Part shown: piece after piece, positions 9,284 through 17,094 of the stretch
Layout: every line of letters begins with the position of its first letter
Position numbering within the stretch: position 1 is the first letter of the stretch
Origin: Deltaproteobacteria bacterium
GTDB taxonomy: Bacteria > Desulfobacterota > GWC2-55-46 > JAJCZF01
Direction of reading: 5' to 3'
DNA: 57,845 bases
NCBI GenBank assembly: GCA_029262535.1
Contig: JAJCZF010000015.1
Coordinates: 1-57,845 of the forward strand
Notes under the pieces: generated by a model
The model's input: only the letters and a program-made list of their open reading frames with translations
Databases searched by the model: none
Told to the model about the DNA's origin: nothing
Position numbers and translations under genes: made by a program

Positions 9284-10399
9284 ATGAAAGAGGCGAATAG
9301 TTTGGCAAACCCTTTATCGAAAATTTCAGCGACAAGGCTAAAGGCCGTTAGAAGAGGGCTTCGCGCTAAGGGCGTGGACGGGCTGCTTGTAACGGATCTG
9401 GTAAATATAAGGTATCTTAGCGGTTTTACCGGGTCGAGCGCATACCTGCTCGTTACAGCTCGCTCCGCTTATTTCTTTACCGATTCTCGTTATACGATTC
9501 AGGCAGGAAAAGAAGCGCCAGGTTTTATACAAAGGCTTATAACCGGTCCGTGGACAATGCAGGTCGCGGCAGAGCTTAAGAGGCTAGGCCTTGCCACTCT
9601 CGGATTCGAGGAGGTAGATGTAAGTTACGCGCTCTGGCGCGCTTTAAGCAGGGCCTTTAGGGGCAGTGGTATTAAGCTGAAACCACTTAAGGCAATGGTC
9701 GAATCGGTCAGGATTCAGAAGGGGTTCGAAGAGGTTGACACCATAAGGCGCGCGATAAAGGTTGCCGAAAACGCCTTTACAAATGCTGTTAGACTCGTAA
9801 AAAGCGGAATTAGCGAGAATACGATTTCGACAGAAATCGAGCATTTTTTAAAGAAAAATGGCCTTTTTTGCCCATCTTTTGATATAATTGTTGCATCCGG
9901 TCCGAGGGGCGCTTTGCCGCACGGCCTGGCTTCGGACAAAAAGATCAAGAAGGGCGAGTTAATCGTCATAGATATGGGCGCTGTGGTCGACGGATACTCG
10001 TCAGACTTTACGCGCACCGTAGCCGTCGGCAAGGCCTCTAAAGAGCAACGCCGGATATACGATATCGTTAGAGAGGCGAATGAACGCGCCATAAAGGTCA
10101 TAAGGCCCGGCGCCAAGGCCAGAGAGGTTGATCTCGCAGCGCGCGACTATATTGAGGCCGCCGGTTATGGAGAGTTATTCGGCCACGGCACGGGCCACGG
10201 CGTAGGCCTCAATGTGCATGAAGCCCCTTCCATAGGGCCACGTAGTGAAGAGGTTTTAAAAGAAGGAATGATAATCACCGTCGAGCCGGGTATCTACCTG
10301 ACCGGTAAATTCGGCGTGCGTATAGAAGATATGGTTCTCGTAACTAAGAGCGGTTTTGAGGTTTTGACGAGCCTCGATAAGGACCTGTTGGTCCTTTGA
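9284..10399 (+). CDS. M24-family aminopeptidase (Xaa-Pro aminopeptidase type)
   Basis: This is a two-metal 'pita-bread' peptidase, likely releasing an N-terminal residue that precedes proline. The N-terminal creatinase-like domain (about 20-135) is followed by the catalytic domain. Metal ligands are visible in IDMGAVVDGYSSDFTRT (two Asp), GHGTGHGVGLNVHE (His), TVEPGIYL (Glu) and GVRIEDM (Glu). The length of 371 aa is normal. The ATG at 9284 has no clear ribosome-binding site, whereas TTG at 9302 has AAAGAGG upstream and may be the true start. In related gene orders an efp gene often lies between this gene and accB, and none is present here. Confidence 0.9.
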   Translation: MKEANSLANPLSKISATRLKAVRRGLRAKGVDGLLVTDLVNIRYLSGFTGSSAYLLVTARSAYFFTDSRYTIQAGKEAPGFIQRLITGPWTMQVAAELKRLGLATLGFEEVDVSYALWRALSRAFRGSGIKLKPLKAMVESVRIQKGFEEVDTIRRAIKVAENAFTNAVRLVKSGISENTISTEIEHFLKKNGLFCPSFDIIVASGPRGALPHGLASDKKIKKGELIVIDMGAVVDGYSSDFTRTVAVGKASKEQRRIYDIVREANERAIKVIRPGAKAREVDLAARDYIEAAGYGELFGHGTGHGVGLNVHEAPSIGPRSEEVLKEGMIITVEPGIYLTGKFGVRIEDMVLVTKSGFEVLTSLDKDLLVL

Positions 10400-10412
10400 T
10401 TTTGGAGGATAG

Positions 10413-10856
10413 ATGAATATCAAGGATATAAAGAGTATTTATAAGTTCATAAAGTCCACGGATATCGTGGAGCTTGAGGTAGAAGGCTCGGATGGCAAGA
10501 TAAAGATCAAGAGAGGCGCGCTCTCCGCTGGAGCGCCTCAACAGCTACTATCCGCACCTCTACCGGTCTCGGTCGAGGCTCCGGTTGCGAAAGAAAAGTC
10601 CGTACCGGATAATGTAAAGCTTGTGACCTCTCCGATGGTCGGCACATTTTATAAAAGACCTTCCGCGGATACAGATCCCTTTGTAGAGGTCGGAGGCCTT
10701 ATAAGCGCCGGTCAGCCTCTCTGTATCATAGAGGCCATGAAGCTCTTTAACGAGGTCGAAAGCGATTATAGCGGCAAGGTCCTCGCCGTGCTTGTTGACG
10801 ACGGAAGCCCGGTGGAGTACGGAGAACCGCTCTTTCAGATCGAGGTTAAGAAGTAG
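10413..10856 (+). CDS. accB: Biotin carboxyl carrier protein of acetyl-CoA carboxylase
   Basis: AccB carries the biotin that shuttles CO2 between biotin carboxylase and the carboxyltransferase in fatty-acid synthesis. The biotinylation motif EAMKLFNEVES is present, with the target lysine at about residue 110 in the C-terminal barpin domain (about 72-147). The N-terminal helix and an Ala/Pro linker are typical, and PMVGTFYKRP is the conserved thumb-adjacent segment. The length of 147 aa is normal. GGAGG lies before the ATG. accC follows 124 nt later. Confidence 0.95.
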   Translation: MNIKDIKSIYKFIKSTDIVELEVEGSDGKIKIKRGALSAGAPQQLLSAPLPVSVEAPVAKEKSVPDNVKLVTSPMVGTFYKRPSADTDPFVEVGGLISAGQPLCIIEAMKLFNEVESDYSGKVLAVLVDDGSPVEYGEPLFQIEVKK

Positions 10857-10980
10857 GAACCACGGTCTCCGGGTCAGTTGGGGTCTTTTTATTTTTTGGC
10901 GATATCTTTATGTTAGAGCCACAAACTGGACCAAAACCCTCCTGCCCTGCAAACCGAAAAACCTTTTTTAGGATTACCTA

Positions 10981-12333
10981 TTGTTCAATAAGATTCTTAT
11001 AGCAAACAGAGGCGAGGTAGCTGTCCGTATAATCCGGGCATGTAAGGAGATGGGCATTAAGACCGTCGCCGTCTATTCCGAGGCCGACAGGGACTCGCTC
11101 CATACGAAGCTCGCCGACGAGTCGATCTGTATAGGTCCGGCAAAGAGCACCGAGAGTTACTTAAATATCTCCTCGCTAATAAGCGCCATTGAGGTCGCCG
11201 ATGCCGAAGCGGTCCATCCGGGTTACGGATTTCTGGCCGAGAGCGCCGAGTTTGCCGAGGTATGTGAAAATTGCGGCATAAAGTTTATCGGCCCTTCGTC
11301 GGCCACTATGCGTCTGATGGGCAATAAGGTCGAGGCAAAGCGCACGGCGGAGAAGTACCGCGTGCCGGTCCTGCCCTGGTCTTTAAAGGCCGTCTCGGAT
11401 GAGGACGAGGCCGTAGAGATTGCAAAGAAGATCGGCTACCCGTTACTTATAAAGGCCTCAAGCGGCGGCGGCGGCAAGGGCATGAAACTCGTGCATACGC
11501 AGGCAAGCCTCTTGACCGCTTTTCACCTTGCGCGCACCGAGGCCAAGAGCGCCTTTAACGATCCCGATGTCTTTTTGGAGCATTTCTGCGAAAGGCCGAG
11601 ACATATCGAGATACAGATAATGGCCGACGAGCACGGCAATGTCGTGCATCTGGGCGAACGCGAGTGCTCCATACAGAGACGCCATCAAAAGATTCTTGAA
11701 GAGGCCCCAAGCTCATTTGTAACCGATAAACTGCGTCGCCAGATGGGTGACGCCTCCGTTAAGCTCGCAAAGTCTATCGGTTATGCCAGCGTCGGCACTG
11801 TCGAGTACCTGGTCGATAGCAATAAAAAGTTCTACTTTATGGAGATGAATACGCGCATTCAGGTAGAACACCCCGTGACCGAGATGATTACCGGCATAGA
11901 TATCGTAAAAGAGCAGATAAAGGTCGCTGCCGGCGAGAGGTTGTCTTATAAGCAAAAGCATATAAACTTTACCGGCCATAGTATCGAGTGCCGCATAAAT
12001 GCCGAGGACCCGTATACCTACGCGCCCTCTCCCGGCAAGATCACGGATATGAATGTTCCGGGCGGTCCGGGCGTGAGGCTTGATTCGGCGGTATTTTGCA
12101 ACTACACCGTGCCGCCTCACTACGATTCAATGCTCGGCAAGCTTATCGTCCATGCCGATACGCGCCAAGATGCGATCATACGCATGAAACGCGCGCTCGA
12201 TGAGTTTCATATCGCGGGTGTTAAGACCAATGTCCAGCTCCACATGGAGATCATGAAAGACCACGACTTCATCGCCGGAGATATTGCAATAGATTTCCTC
12301 GAAAGATTCTCTACAAAAAAACCCATTATATAA
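10981..12333 (+). CDS. accC: Biotin carboxylase subunit of acetyl-CoA carboxylase
   Basis: AccC carboxylates the biotin on AccB using ATP and bicarbonate. The start LIANRGEVAVRIIRACKEMG is the classic N-terminus. The ATP-grasp loop ASSGGGGKGM and the catalytic region EMNTRIQVEHPVTEM are intact. The length of 450 aa is standard. The start is TTG at 10981, with AGGA seven bases upstream. No ATG gives a better N-terminus. The 124-nt gap from accB has T-rich runs near 10885-10900 but no convincing terminator. Confidence 0.95.
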   Translation: MFNKILIANRGEVAVRIIRACKEMGIKTVAVYSEADRDSLHTKLADESICIGPAKSTESYLNISSLISAIEVADAEAVHPGYGFLAESAEFAEVCENCGIKFIGPSSATMRLMGNKVEAKRTAEKYRVPVLPWSLKAVSDEDEAVEIAKKIGYPLLIKASSGGGGKGMKLVHTQASLLTAFHLARTEAKSAFNDPDVFLEHFCERPRHIEIQIMADEHGNVVHLGERECSIQRRHQKILEEAPSSFVTDKLRRQMGDASVKLAKSIGYASVGTVEYLVDSNKKFYFMEMNTRIQVEHPVTEMITGIDIVKEQIKVAAGERLSYKQKHINFTGHSIECRINAEDPYTYAPSPGKITDMNVPGGPGVRLDSAVFCNYTVPPHYDSMLGKLIVHADTRQDAIIRMKRALDEFHIAGVKTNVQLHMEIMKDHDFIAGDIAIDFLERFSTKKPII

Positions 12334-12380
12334 AAGGCGGTCTTAGGTTTTAGATTCGGCCGTCGGGAGGGACAGGCTCT

Positions 12381-13157
12381 ATGGAACGTTGGAGGCTTTT
12401 AAAAGATCCCCCCATGGAGGGTGCGTCCAATATGGCGAGAGACGAGGCGATATTGCGAAATTTCGTCGTTGGAGACTCTCTTCCCACCCTAAGGCTTTAT
12501 AGCTGGTCAAGCCCGACTATCTCTATAGGTTACGCACAAAAGGCCGACCGCTTTCTGGCCTTGGAAAGAGCCCTGCCGGTCGTAAGGCGCCTGACCGGCG
12601 GTCGAGCCGTCTTGCACGACATGGAGCTTACCTATTCTATTGTAGCGCCTACTTCAAATAGTAGATTCAACGGTGGTATAGACGCGGCCTATCGCCTTAT
12701 AGGGGGCGCGATAGTCGATGCGCTTAAGGTCCTGGGTGTCAATGCGGAGATTGTGCGCCCGTCCAGCGAGGCGCGTTCGCGCGGCAAGAAAAGAGACGAG
12801 GCATGTTTTAACTCTCATTCACGATATGAAATAACGCTAGAAGGAAGGAAACTCTCCGGTAGCGCCCAGCGTCGCTTTGGCGATCTCTTTTTGCAACATG
12901 GCTCAATACTCATGGGTCTTGACGTAGAACTTACGGAGATGGTCTTCGGTCCCGACTCGGCCGGTAAGGCGGCATGGACCGACCAGTCTTTAGACCTGTC
13001 GGGGGAGGTAACACCAGAAAGGCTTGGCGCAGCGCTTGTTACCTCTATGGCCGGGGCCTTTGATGCGGTGTTTCTTCCGGGTCAACTTACGGAGCGGGAG
13101 CTTGAGTCCGCCCGCCTCTTTATACAAGAAAAAAAGATCTTATTATCTAGGGGCTAA
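12381..13157 (+). CDS. LipM-like octanoyltransferase / lipoate-protein ligase A family protein
   Basis: A member of the BPL/LplA/LipB fold, which attaches octanoyl or lipoyl groups to lysines of lipoate-dependent enzymes. Visible family segments are SWSSPTISIGYAQ, RRLTGGRAVLHD (substrate loop) and RKLSGSAQRR with the catalytic-type lysine. A cysteine in EACFNSHSRYEIT matches the position of the catalytic cysteine of LipM-type octanoyltransferases, so I favour LipM over an ATP-using LplA. The length of 258 aa fits. It follows accC by 47 nt, and octanoyl-ACP comes from the pathway that AccBC feeds. It converges on the next gene with a 16-nt gap. Confidence 0.82.
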   Translation: MERWRLLKDPPMEGASNMARDEAILRNFVVGDSLPTLRLYSWSSPTISIGYAQKADRFLALERALPVVRRLTGGRAVLHDMELTYSIVAPTSNSRFNGGIDAAYRLIGGAIVDALKVLGVNAEIVRPSSEARSRGKKRDEACFNSHSRYEITLEGRKLSGSAQRRFGDLFLQHGSILMGLDVELTEMVFGPDSAGKAAWTDQSLDLSGEVTPERLGAALVTSMAGAFDAVFLPGQLTERELESARLFIQEKKILLSRG

Positions 13158-13173
13158 AGATGTGAGGTAGCTT

Positions 13174-15129
13174 CTAGGTAAGGCTTTCCGGTATCTCTCT
13201 ATCCCCATCAAAAAGATTAGCGTGTTTTTTTGCTTCTTCTGCGAGAATGCTCTTTATGACCGGATATTTCAATATGATATCCTCGATGAGCGGCCTTGAG
13301 AAGAGGACGAGTTCCAGGGTGGAGTTTGACGAGACATTCGCCACTCGTTTACAGTTCTCCACTAACGCGACCTCTCCAAAGTAATCCCCTTCACAGAGCT
13401 CTTTTAATATCTCTTTCGTACCGTCCTCGCGTTTTGACCATACCGTAGCCTTGCCGGATTTTATGAGGTACATGGCGTCGCCCTCGTCGCCCTTGTGCAA
13501 GACATCGGTATCTGCGACAAAGCGCTCGACCCATACGCGTTTTAAGATTTCGTGTCTGTCCGACCCGGCCATGTGGCGAAAAATCTTTGATACGGCCAAG
13601 AGCCTGTTAAGGACGCGTTCCTTGTAGAAATCAAAGAGGACCTTTGTAAGGTTCGGATGTTTTTCGGTAAGTCCTTCGAGCGCGTCGCGGCTAAACTCAA
13701 TGAGTTCGAGTTCGGTAAGGGCCCTTACGCCGGAGCTTCGCGGCGCTCCGGAGAAGTAGCCGAACTCGCCAAAGAAGTCTCCGTCCATGAGATTGGCGCA
13801 CCGAACCTCCTCTTCGTATTTCGTGTGGCTTAAGACCTCTGCCGCGCCAGAAGTGATTACGTAGATGGAGCCACCGTCGTCGCCCTGTTTAAAGACGTAC
13901 TCGCCCTTGCCAACCGAGTGGATCTGCGCATATCTTATGACGGAGGAAAGCTCTTCCGGGTTAAGGTCTGAAAATAACGGTGTTCGGTTAAGCTCTTCTT
14001 CCTCATAGGCCAAATCTTCAATAGAGGGACCTGATTCAAAATCACTTGTTTGCGCCTCCCTATCGTCGCGTGAACCCTGTGAGGTTGGTATACCGCCAAA
14101 TGAGACGTTTTCGGCACTTCCCTCTATCTCTATTGATTCCCCCAGAAGATCTCTTAGCGGGTCGTTTTCTTCAAGCAGGGTCTTAGGTGCGGAGCTCTTT
14201 TCAGTCTCTGATTCCGCAAAGGGGTCCTCTAGGGATGTCTCAAATATTATTGATTCACCGAGGAGGTCCTCTGGCGGGGTCTCACTTGCAGTGTCTCCCG
14301 ATATCTCTTCATCAAAGTCGGATGGCGAAAGGCCATCTATAAGGTCGTCCGTAAATGCGTCGCCCGTGAGGTCCGGTATTGAGTCGTCGCCGCTACCGCT
14401 AGAGCTGAACGGATCGTCTCTTATCTGAAAGTCTTCCTGCTCTACTCCGCCTGTAAGGTCGGGCAGCGAGTCGTCACTATCCGAAGAGAGAGCAAGAGGG
14501 TCATTTGTCGTGCTTGCAGGTCCTTCCTGTCCTGTGCCAACGGTTAGGTCTTGTGGCGAGTCGCCACCGGCATTTGCAAAGGGGTCGGCCATAGACTCAA
14601 ACTCTTCGTTCGGCACTCCTCCGGTGAGGTCGGGATAGTCGTCAGTGTCGGACTCAGAGTTTTCGCTATCAGCCCCGCTTACGGGACTAGCGGGTGTGGA
14701 CGAGCCCTCGACCCTGAGTGCGGAGGCGGGTTCGTTCGCTGCAGGCGCTCCGGCTGCGACCTCTTCCTGAAACTCTTTAGGCACGGTCATCTCTACGGGT
14801 TTTCTCTGCGAATAGAGTTTGGCGAGGTCGTCCTCGACCCCTTCCTGAGAGGGGTCGATATTGATTATCATCTTGCAGACCGCTATGGCTTTTACGATAA
14901 TACCGCGTTTTGCAAAGGCCGTTGCCGCGAGCCTGTAGTTTTTGACCGCACCGCCCTGATTCGATAGTTTTCTCGATATATCCCCCATGCGGAGGTATAT
15001 CTTTGGGTCCTTCTCACCTTGGTCTTTTATGAGTTTATATGTGTCGAGCGCCTGTTGAAAACGTCCGGCTGAAAAGTATCGTTCCGCGTCGTTTCGGGTC
15101 TCTGATACCGATGCAAAATCCTTTGCCAT
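13174..15129 (-). CDS. TPR protein with acidic repeat linker and two cyclic-nucleotide-binding domains
   Basis: The function is not known to me. Residues about 10-110 look like TPR helices (DAERYFSAGRFQQALDTYK is one repeat). About 111-395 is an acidic, Ser/Asp/Pro-rich and probably disordered linker in which PDLTG blocks recur, often followed by E-F and DPF. Two cNMP-binding domains follow, about 397-515 and 520-640. Domain 1 keeps DFFGEFGYFSGAPRSSGV and domain 2 keeps DYFGEVALVENCKRVANV, so both retain the Gly-Glu and Arg needed for the phosphate-binding cassette. There is no DNA-binding helix-turn-helix, so it is not a Crp-type regulator. GGAG lies 7 nt before the ATG. It is a single gene, divergent from the cyclophilin gene. 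Confidence 0.8.
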   Translation of the reverse strand: MAKDFASVSETRNDAERYFSAGRFQQALDTYKLIKDQGEKDPKIYLRMGDISRKLSNQGGAVKNYRLAATAFAKRGIIVKAIAVCKMIINIDPSQEGVEDDLAKLYSQRKPVEMTVPKEFQEEVAAGAPAANEPASALRVEGSSTPASPVSGADSENSESDTDDYPDLTGGVPNEEFESMADPFANAGGDSPQDLTVGTGQEGPASTTNDPLALSSDSDDSLPDLTGGVEQEDFQIRDDPFSSSGSGDDSIPDLTGDAFTDDLIDGLSPSDFDEEISGDTASETPPEDLLGESIIFETSLEDPFAESETEKSSAPKTLLEENDPLRDLLGESIEIEGSAENVSFGGIPTSQGSRDDREAQTSDFESGPSIEDLAYEEEELNRTPLFSDLNPEELSSVIRYAQIHSVGKGEYVFKQGDDGGSIYVITSGAAEVLSHTKYEEEVRCANLMDGDFFGEFGYFSGAPRSSGVRALTELELIEFSRDALEGLTEKHPNLTKVLFDFYKERVLNRLLAVSKIFRHMAGSDRHEILKRVWVERFVADTDVLHKGDEGDAMYLIKSGKATVWSKREDGTKEILKELCEGDYFGEVALVENCKRVANVSSNSTLELVLFSRPLIEDIILKYPVIKSILAEEAKKHANLFDGDREIPESLT

Positions 15130-15185
15130 TGGTCGCTCCAGGGGATTAGGGTTAGATTAATCAAGGTGATATCCCAACAACTATC

Positions 15186-15214
15186 AATCTACCCCTTTAC
15201 CCCGTTCAAGTCAA
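15186..15214 (-). promoter_or_regulatory. Candidate promoter for the cNMP-domain gene
   Basis: Read on the minus strand, TTGACT (15214-15209), a 17-nt spacer and TAGATT (15191-15186). The start site would fall roughly 50 nt before the ATG at 15129. The same two hexamers with the same spacing occur on the opposite strand at 15254-15282, which strengthens both calls. Confidence 0.55.
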
Positions 15215-15253
15215 CCATACAGTGCGCTTGAAAGGCTTGATCTGCAATAACTA

Positions 15254-15282
15254 TTGACTTCCGGGCCTTCGCGGGTTAGATT
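15254..15282 (+). promoter_or_regulatory. Candidate promoter for the cyclophilin gene
   Basis: TTGACT (15254-15259), a 17-nt spacer and TAGATT (15277-15282), about 32 nt before the ATG. The boxes are identical to those of the divergent gene's promoter (15186-15214, minus strand). The two -35 boxes are about 40 bp apart, so the promoters point away from each other. Confidence 0.58.
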
Positions 15283-15314
15283 ATTTTAATAAGTTTTTTT
15301 CAGGGAGGTGCAAC

Positions 15315-15938
15315 ATGAAGCTACAGGTATTGTCGAAAAGAAGGGGATCATTATTACTAGCGGCCTTCCTCTTTTGTTTTTCGTTATTGATATTTACAGA
15401 CGCCGCGGCGGATTTTGCCGAAGCGAATGAGAGGGGTATGAGCATGGAAGAGATGAAGAGCACAAAGGTTATTATCGAGACCACTTTTGGGGATATCGAG
15501 CTAAAACTCCTGCCGGAAGTGGCCCCTGGACATGTAGAGAATTTTGTTCGTCTGGCAAAGGACGGCTTTTACGACGGCACGCTATTTCACCGGGTCATAC
15601 CGGGTTTTATGATTCAGGGCGGCGACCCGAATACCAAGGGTAAGATGAAGTCGACATACGGCCAGGGTGGACCGGGCTGGAATATCGATGCGGAGTTTAG
15701 CAGCACTCCCCACAAGCGCGGCATACTCTCAATGGCCCGCAGCCAGAGCCCCAACAGCGCCGGATCTCAGTTCTTTATCGTCGTAAAAGACTCTAACTTT
15801 CTCGACAACCAGTATACTGTCTTTGGCGAGGTAGTAAACGGCATGGATGTGGCGGACCAGATCGTAAACCAGCCGAGAGATAGCAGAGACCTGCCCAATG
15901 ACCGCATCGAAATGAAGATGAAGGTCATAGAAGACTAG
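15315..15938 (+). CDS. Exported cyclophilin-type peptidyl-prolyl cis-trans isomerase
   Basis: It speeds prolyl isomerisation, here probably in the periplasm. A signal sequence spans about residues 1-35 (basic start, then a hydrophobic stretch ending near DAAADFAEA). The cyclophilin domain (about 50-205) has FHRVIPGFMIQGGDP, with the catalytic arginine and the FMIQGGD signature, plus GSQFFIV. It is the short bacterial form, 207 aa with signal. GGGAGGTG precedes the ATG. The stop codon TAG overlaps the first copy of the dispersed two-stem element (15937). Confidence 0.92.
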   Translation: MKLQVLSKRRGSLLLAAFLFCFSLLIFTDAAADFAEANERGMSMEEMKSTKVIIETTFGDIELKLLPEVAPGHVENFVRLAKDGFYDGTLFHRVIPGFMIQGGDPNTKGKMKSTYGQGGPGWNIDAEFSSTPHKRGILSMARSQSPNSAGSQFFIVVKDSNFLDNQYTVFGEVVNGMDVADQIVNQPRDSRDLPNDRIEMKMKVIED

Positions 15939-16002
15939 CACACAGGTGTGCTCTTATTTCGCCGATAGGGTTTCGTAGCTGCGGGTAGTTTTGGATTTCG
16001 CG
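15937..16002 (+). repeat. Two-stem intergenic element, copy R1
   Basis: A 66-nt unit. Head hairpin GCACACAGGTGTGC (15938-15951) overlaps the cyclophilin stop codon, followed by TCTTATTTCGC. The body ends in TTTCGCG. The body is about 80% alike by eye to that of R2, 34 nt downstream. The outer CGC/GCG pairing of the body is imperfect in this copy. Confidence 0.7.
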
Positions 16003-16036
16003 TTGCGGGTAGTTACAGGCTGATAGTTTCTGTCGT

Positions 16037-16103
16037 CCGCACCTGGTGCGGGGCCAATTTCGCGGATGGGGTTTCGTAGTTGTGGGTAGTTGCTGGATTC
16101 GCG
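16037..16103 (+). repeat. Two-stem intergenic element, copy R2
   Basis: A 67-nt unit. The head CCGCAC pairs with GTGCGG around CTG (16037-16051). The body is closed by CGCGGAT (16061-16067) pairing with ATTCGCG (16097-16103), with one G-T wobble. The head and following GGGGCC resemble copy R7 downstream of rpoN. R1 and R2 form a tandem pair spanning 167 nt. Confidence 0.72.
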
Positions 16104-16366
16104 TTACGGGTCTTTTGTCTATGGAGCTTCTCTTCTTTTCTAAGCATTGAGACCTCTAACCTTCCCGGCGGCTCTTTGATGTCGTTCATTTAGGTCTTGG
16201 TTAATTACTACACCACCTCTATGGCTTGCATATCGACCTCTTTGTTACTTTGCTTGTCACGTTTTAGCCCGGTAATGACGTGGCGGTTCAGGTTGGCTAA
16301 ATACGAGAAATCTCTTGTATTTGCTTTGTTTATGTGATAATTTTTTTATTATCTATCTTTTTTGCG

Positions 16367-16394
16367 AAGTGGGCTTAATGCCCACTTTTTTTTT
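16367..16394 (+). terminator. Attenuator terminator 1 in the rimP leader
   Basis: AAGTGGGC (16367-16374) pairs with GCCCACTT (16380-16387) around TTAAT. The T-run reaches nine T (16386-16394). It lies about 190 nt before rimP and no coding gene ends just upstream, so it most likely acts as a leader attenuator. Confidence 0.85.
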
Positions 16395-16446
16395 AAGAAG
16401 ATTCTGTCGCGTGGCGATCTCTGTTTTTAGGGCGGTCATGGCGTTA

Positions 16447-16472
16447 ACCGGCTGCTTGCCGGTCTCTTTTTT
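16447..16472 (+). terminator. Second terminator-like hairpin in the rimP leader
   Basis: ACCGGC (16447-16452) pairs with GCCGGT (16458-16463) around TGCTT, followed by CTCTTTTTT. The T-run can itself pair with GAAAGAG just downstream (CTCTTT / AAAGAG), which would be an alternative fold that exposes or hides the termination signal. Confidence 0.55.
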
Positions 16473-16586
16473 GAAAGAGAGTAAAGGCCTTCTTGTGTGG
16501 CTACGGCGTTTGGACTGTGTAGTATTTTCTGCTTAATATTTTTTAAAACCGCTCGCCCCTTTCGGGCCATAGGAGCCCGTCTTTAG

Positions 16587-17054
16587 ATGCAAGAGTTTAG
16601 CGATATACCGACAAGGGTTAGCGCCCTTATCGAACCTGTTGTGGAAGGCGCCGGGGCGGAACTCGTTGATGTTCAATATGTTACTGAGCACGGCGTTCGT
16701 ATCCTCAGGGTACTGGCAGACACGCCGGAAGGCATAGGCGTCGGGATGCTTACCAGTCTCAGCCGTGAGATAAGCACGCTTCTGGACGTGGATGAGTTAA
16801 TCAAGGACAGGTACTCGCTTGAGGTCTCAAGTCCGGGTCTCGATAGGCCTCTTACGAAACCGGTTCACTTTGAAAAGGCCACGGGAGAGCTTGTACAGAT
16901 AAAGACATCCGAGCCAGTCGACGGCAGGCGTAATTTTAAGGCAGTGATAGATGGCGTAGATGGCGAGATGCTTCGCATTACTGATATTGACGGAAAGAGT
17001 ATCTCCATCAGATTAGATAATATAGACAAAGCCAGGCTGGAAATTATATTTTAG
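16587..17054 (+). CDS. rimP: Ribosome maturation factor RimP
   Basis: RimP helps assemble the 30S subunit. The N-terminal domain opens with VSALIEPVVEGAGAELVDVQY. The centre has the family block YSLEVSSPGLDRPLTK (about residues 90-105), and the C-terminal part is a small SH3-like barrel. The length of 155 aa is normal. AGGAG at 16571-16575 lies 11 nt before the ATG and sits in the loop of a possible hairpin. It is the first gene of the rimP-nusA-infB cluster. Confidence 0.94.
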   Translation: MQEFSDIPTRVSALIEPVVEGAGAELVDVQYVTEHGVRILRVLADTPEGIGVGMLTSLSREISTLLDVDELIKDRYSLEVSSPGLDRPLTKPVHFEKATGELVQIKTSEPVDGRRNFKAVIDGVDGEMLRITDIDGKSISIRLDNIDKARLEIIF

Positions 17055-17094
17055 GAAATAATAGCGGCTTTACCAAAGCACTTTGGAGGAAAAA

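Larger units (their letters stand above)
16104..16586 (+). promoter_or_regulatory. Long non-coding leader of the rimP-nusA-infB operon
   Basis: About 480 nt with no credible gene. It holds a strong terminator at 16367-16394, a second at 16447-16472 and alternative hairpins around the rimP ribosome-binding site (16554-16579). The GTGGGC-loop-GCCCAC-T-run terminator is very like the rimP leader attenuator described upstream of rimP in other proteobacteria. I infer transcriptional attenuation of the operon, perhaps autoregulation by NusA. The promoter is not clear. No tRNA is visible, although E. coli has metY at this place. Confidence 0.6.

Noticed and set aside
16116..16366. Possible tRNA (metY) or 6S RNA upstream of rimP
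   Set aside because: E. coli has metY here, but I find no T-loop/acceptor pattern, and no 6S-like long bulged stem is evident. The GGTTCA near 16286 lacks the rest of a T-arm.
16315..16536. 73-codon frame in the rimP leader
   Set aside because: It spans both leader terminators, has no good ribosome-binding site, and its composition follows the T-runs. Treated as non-coding.
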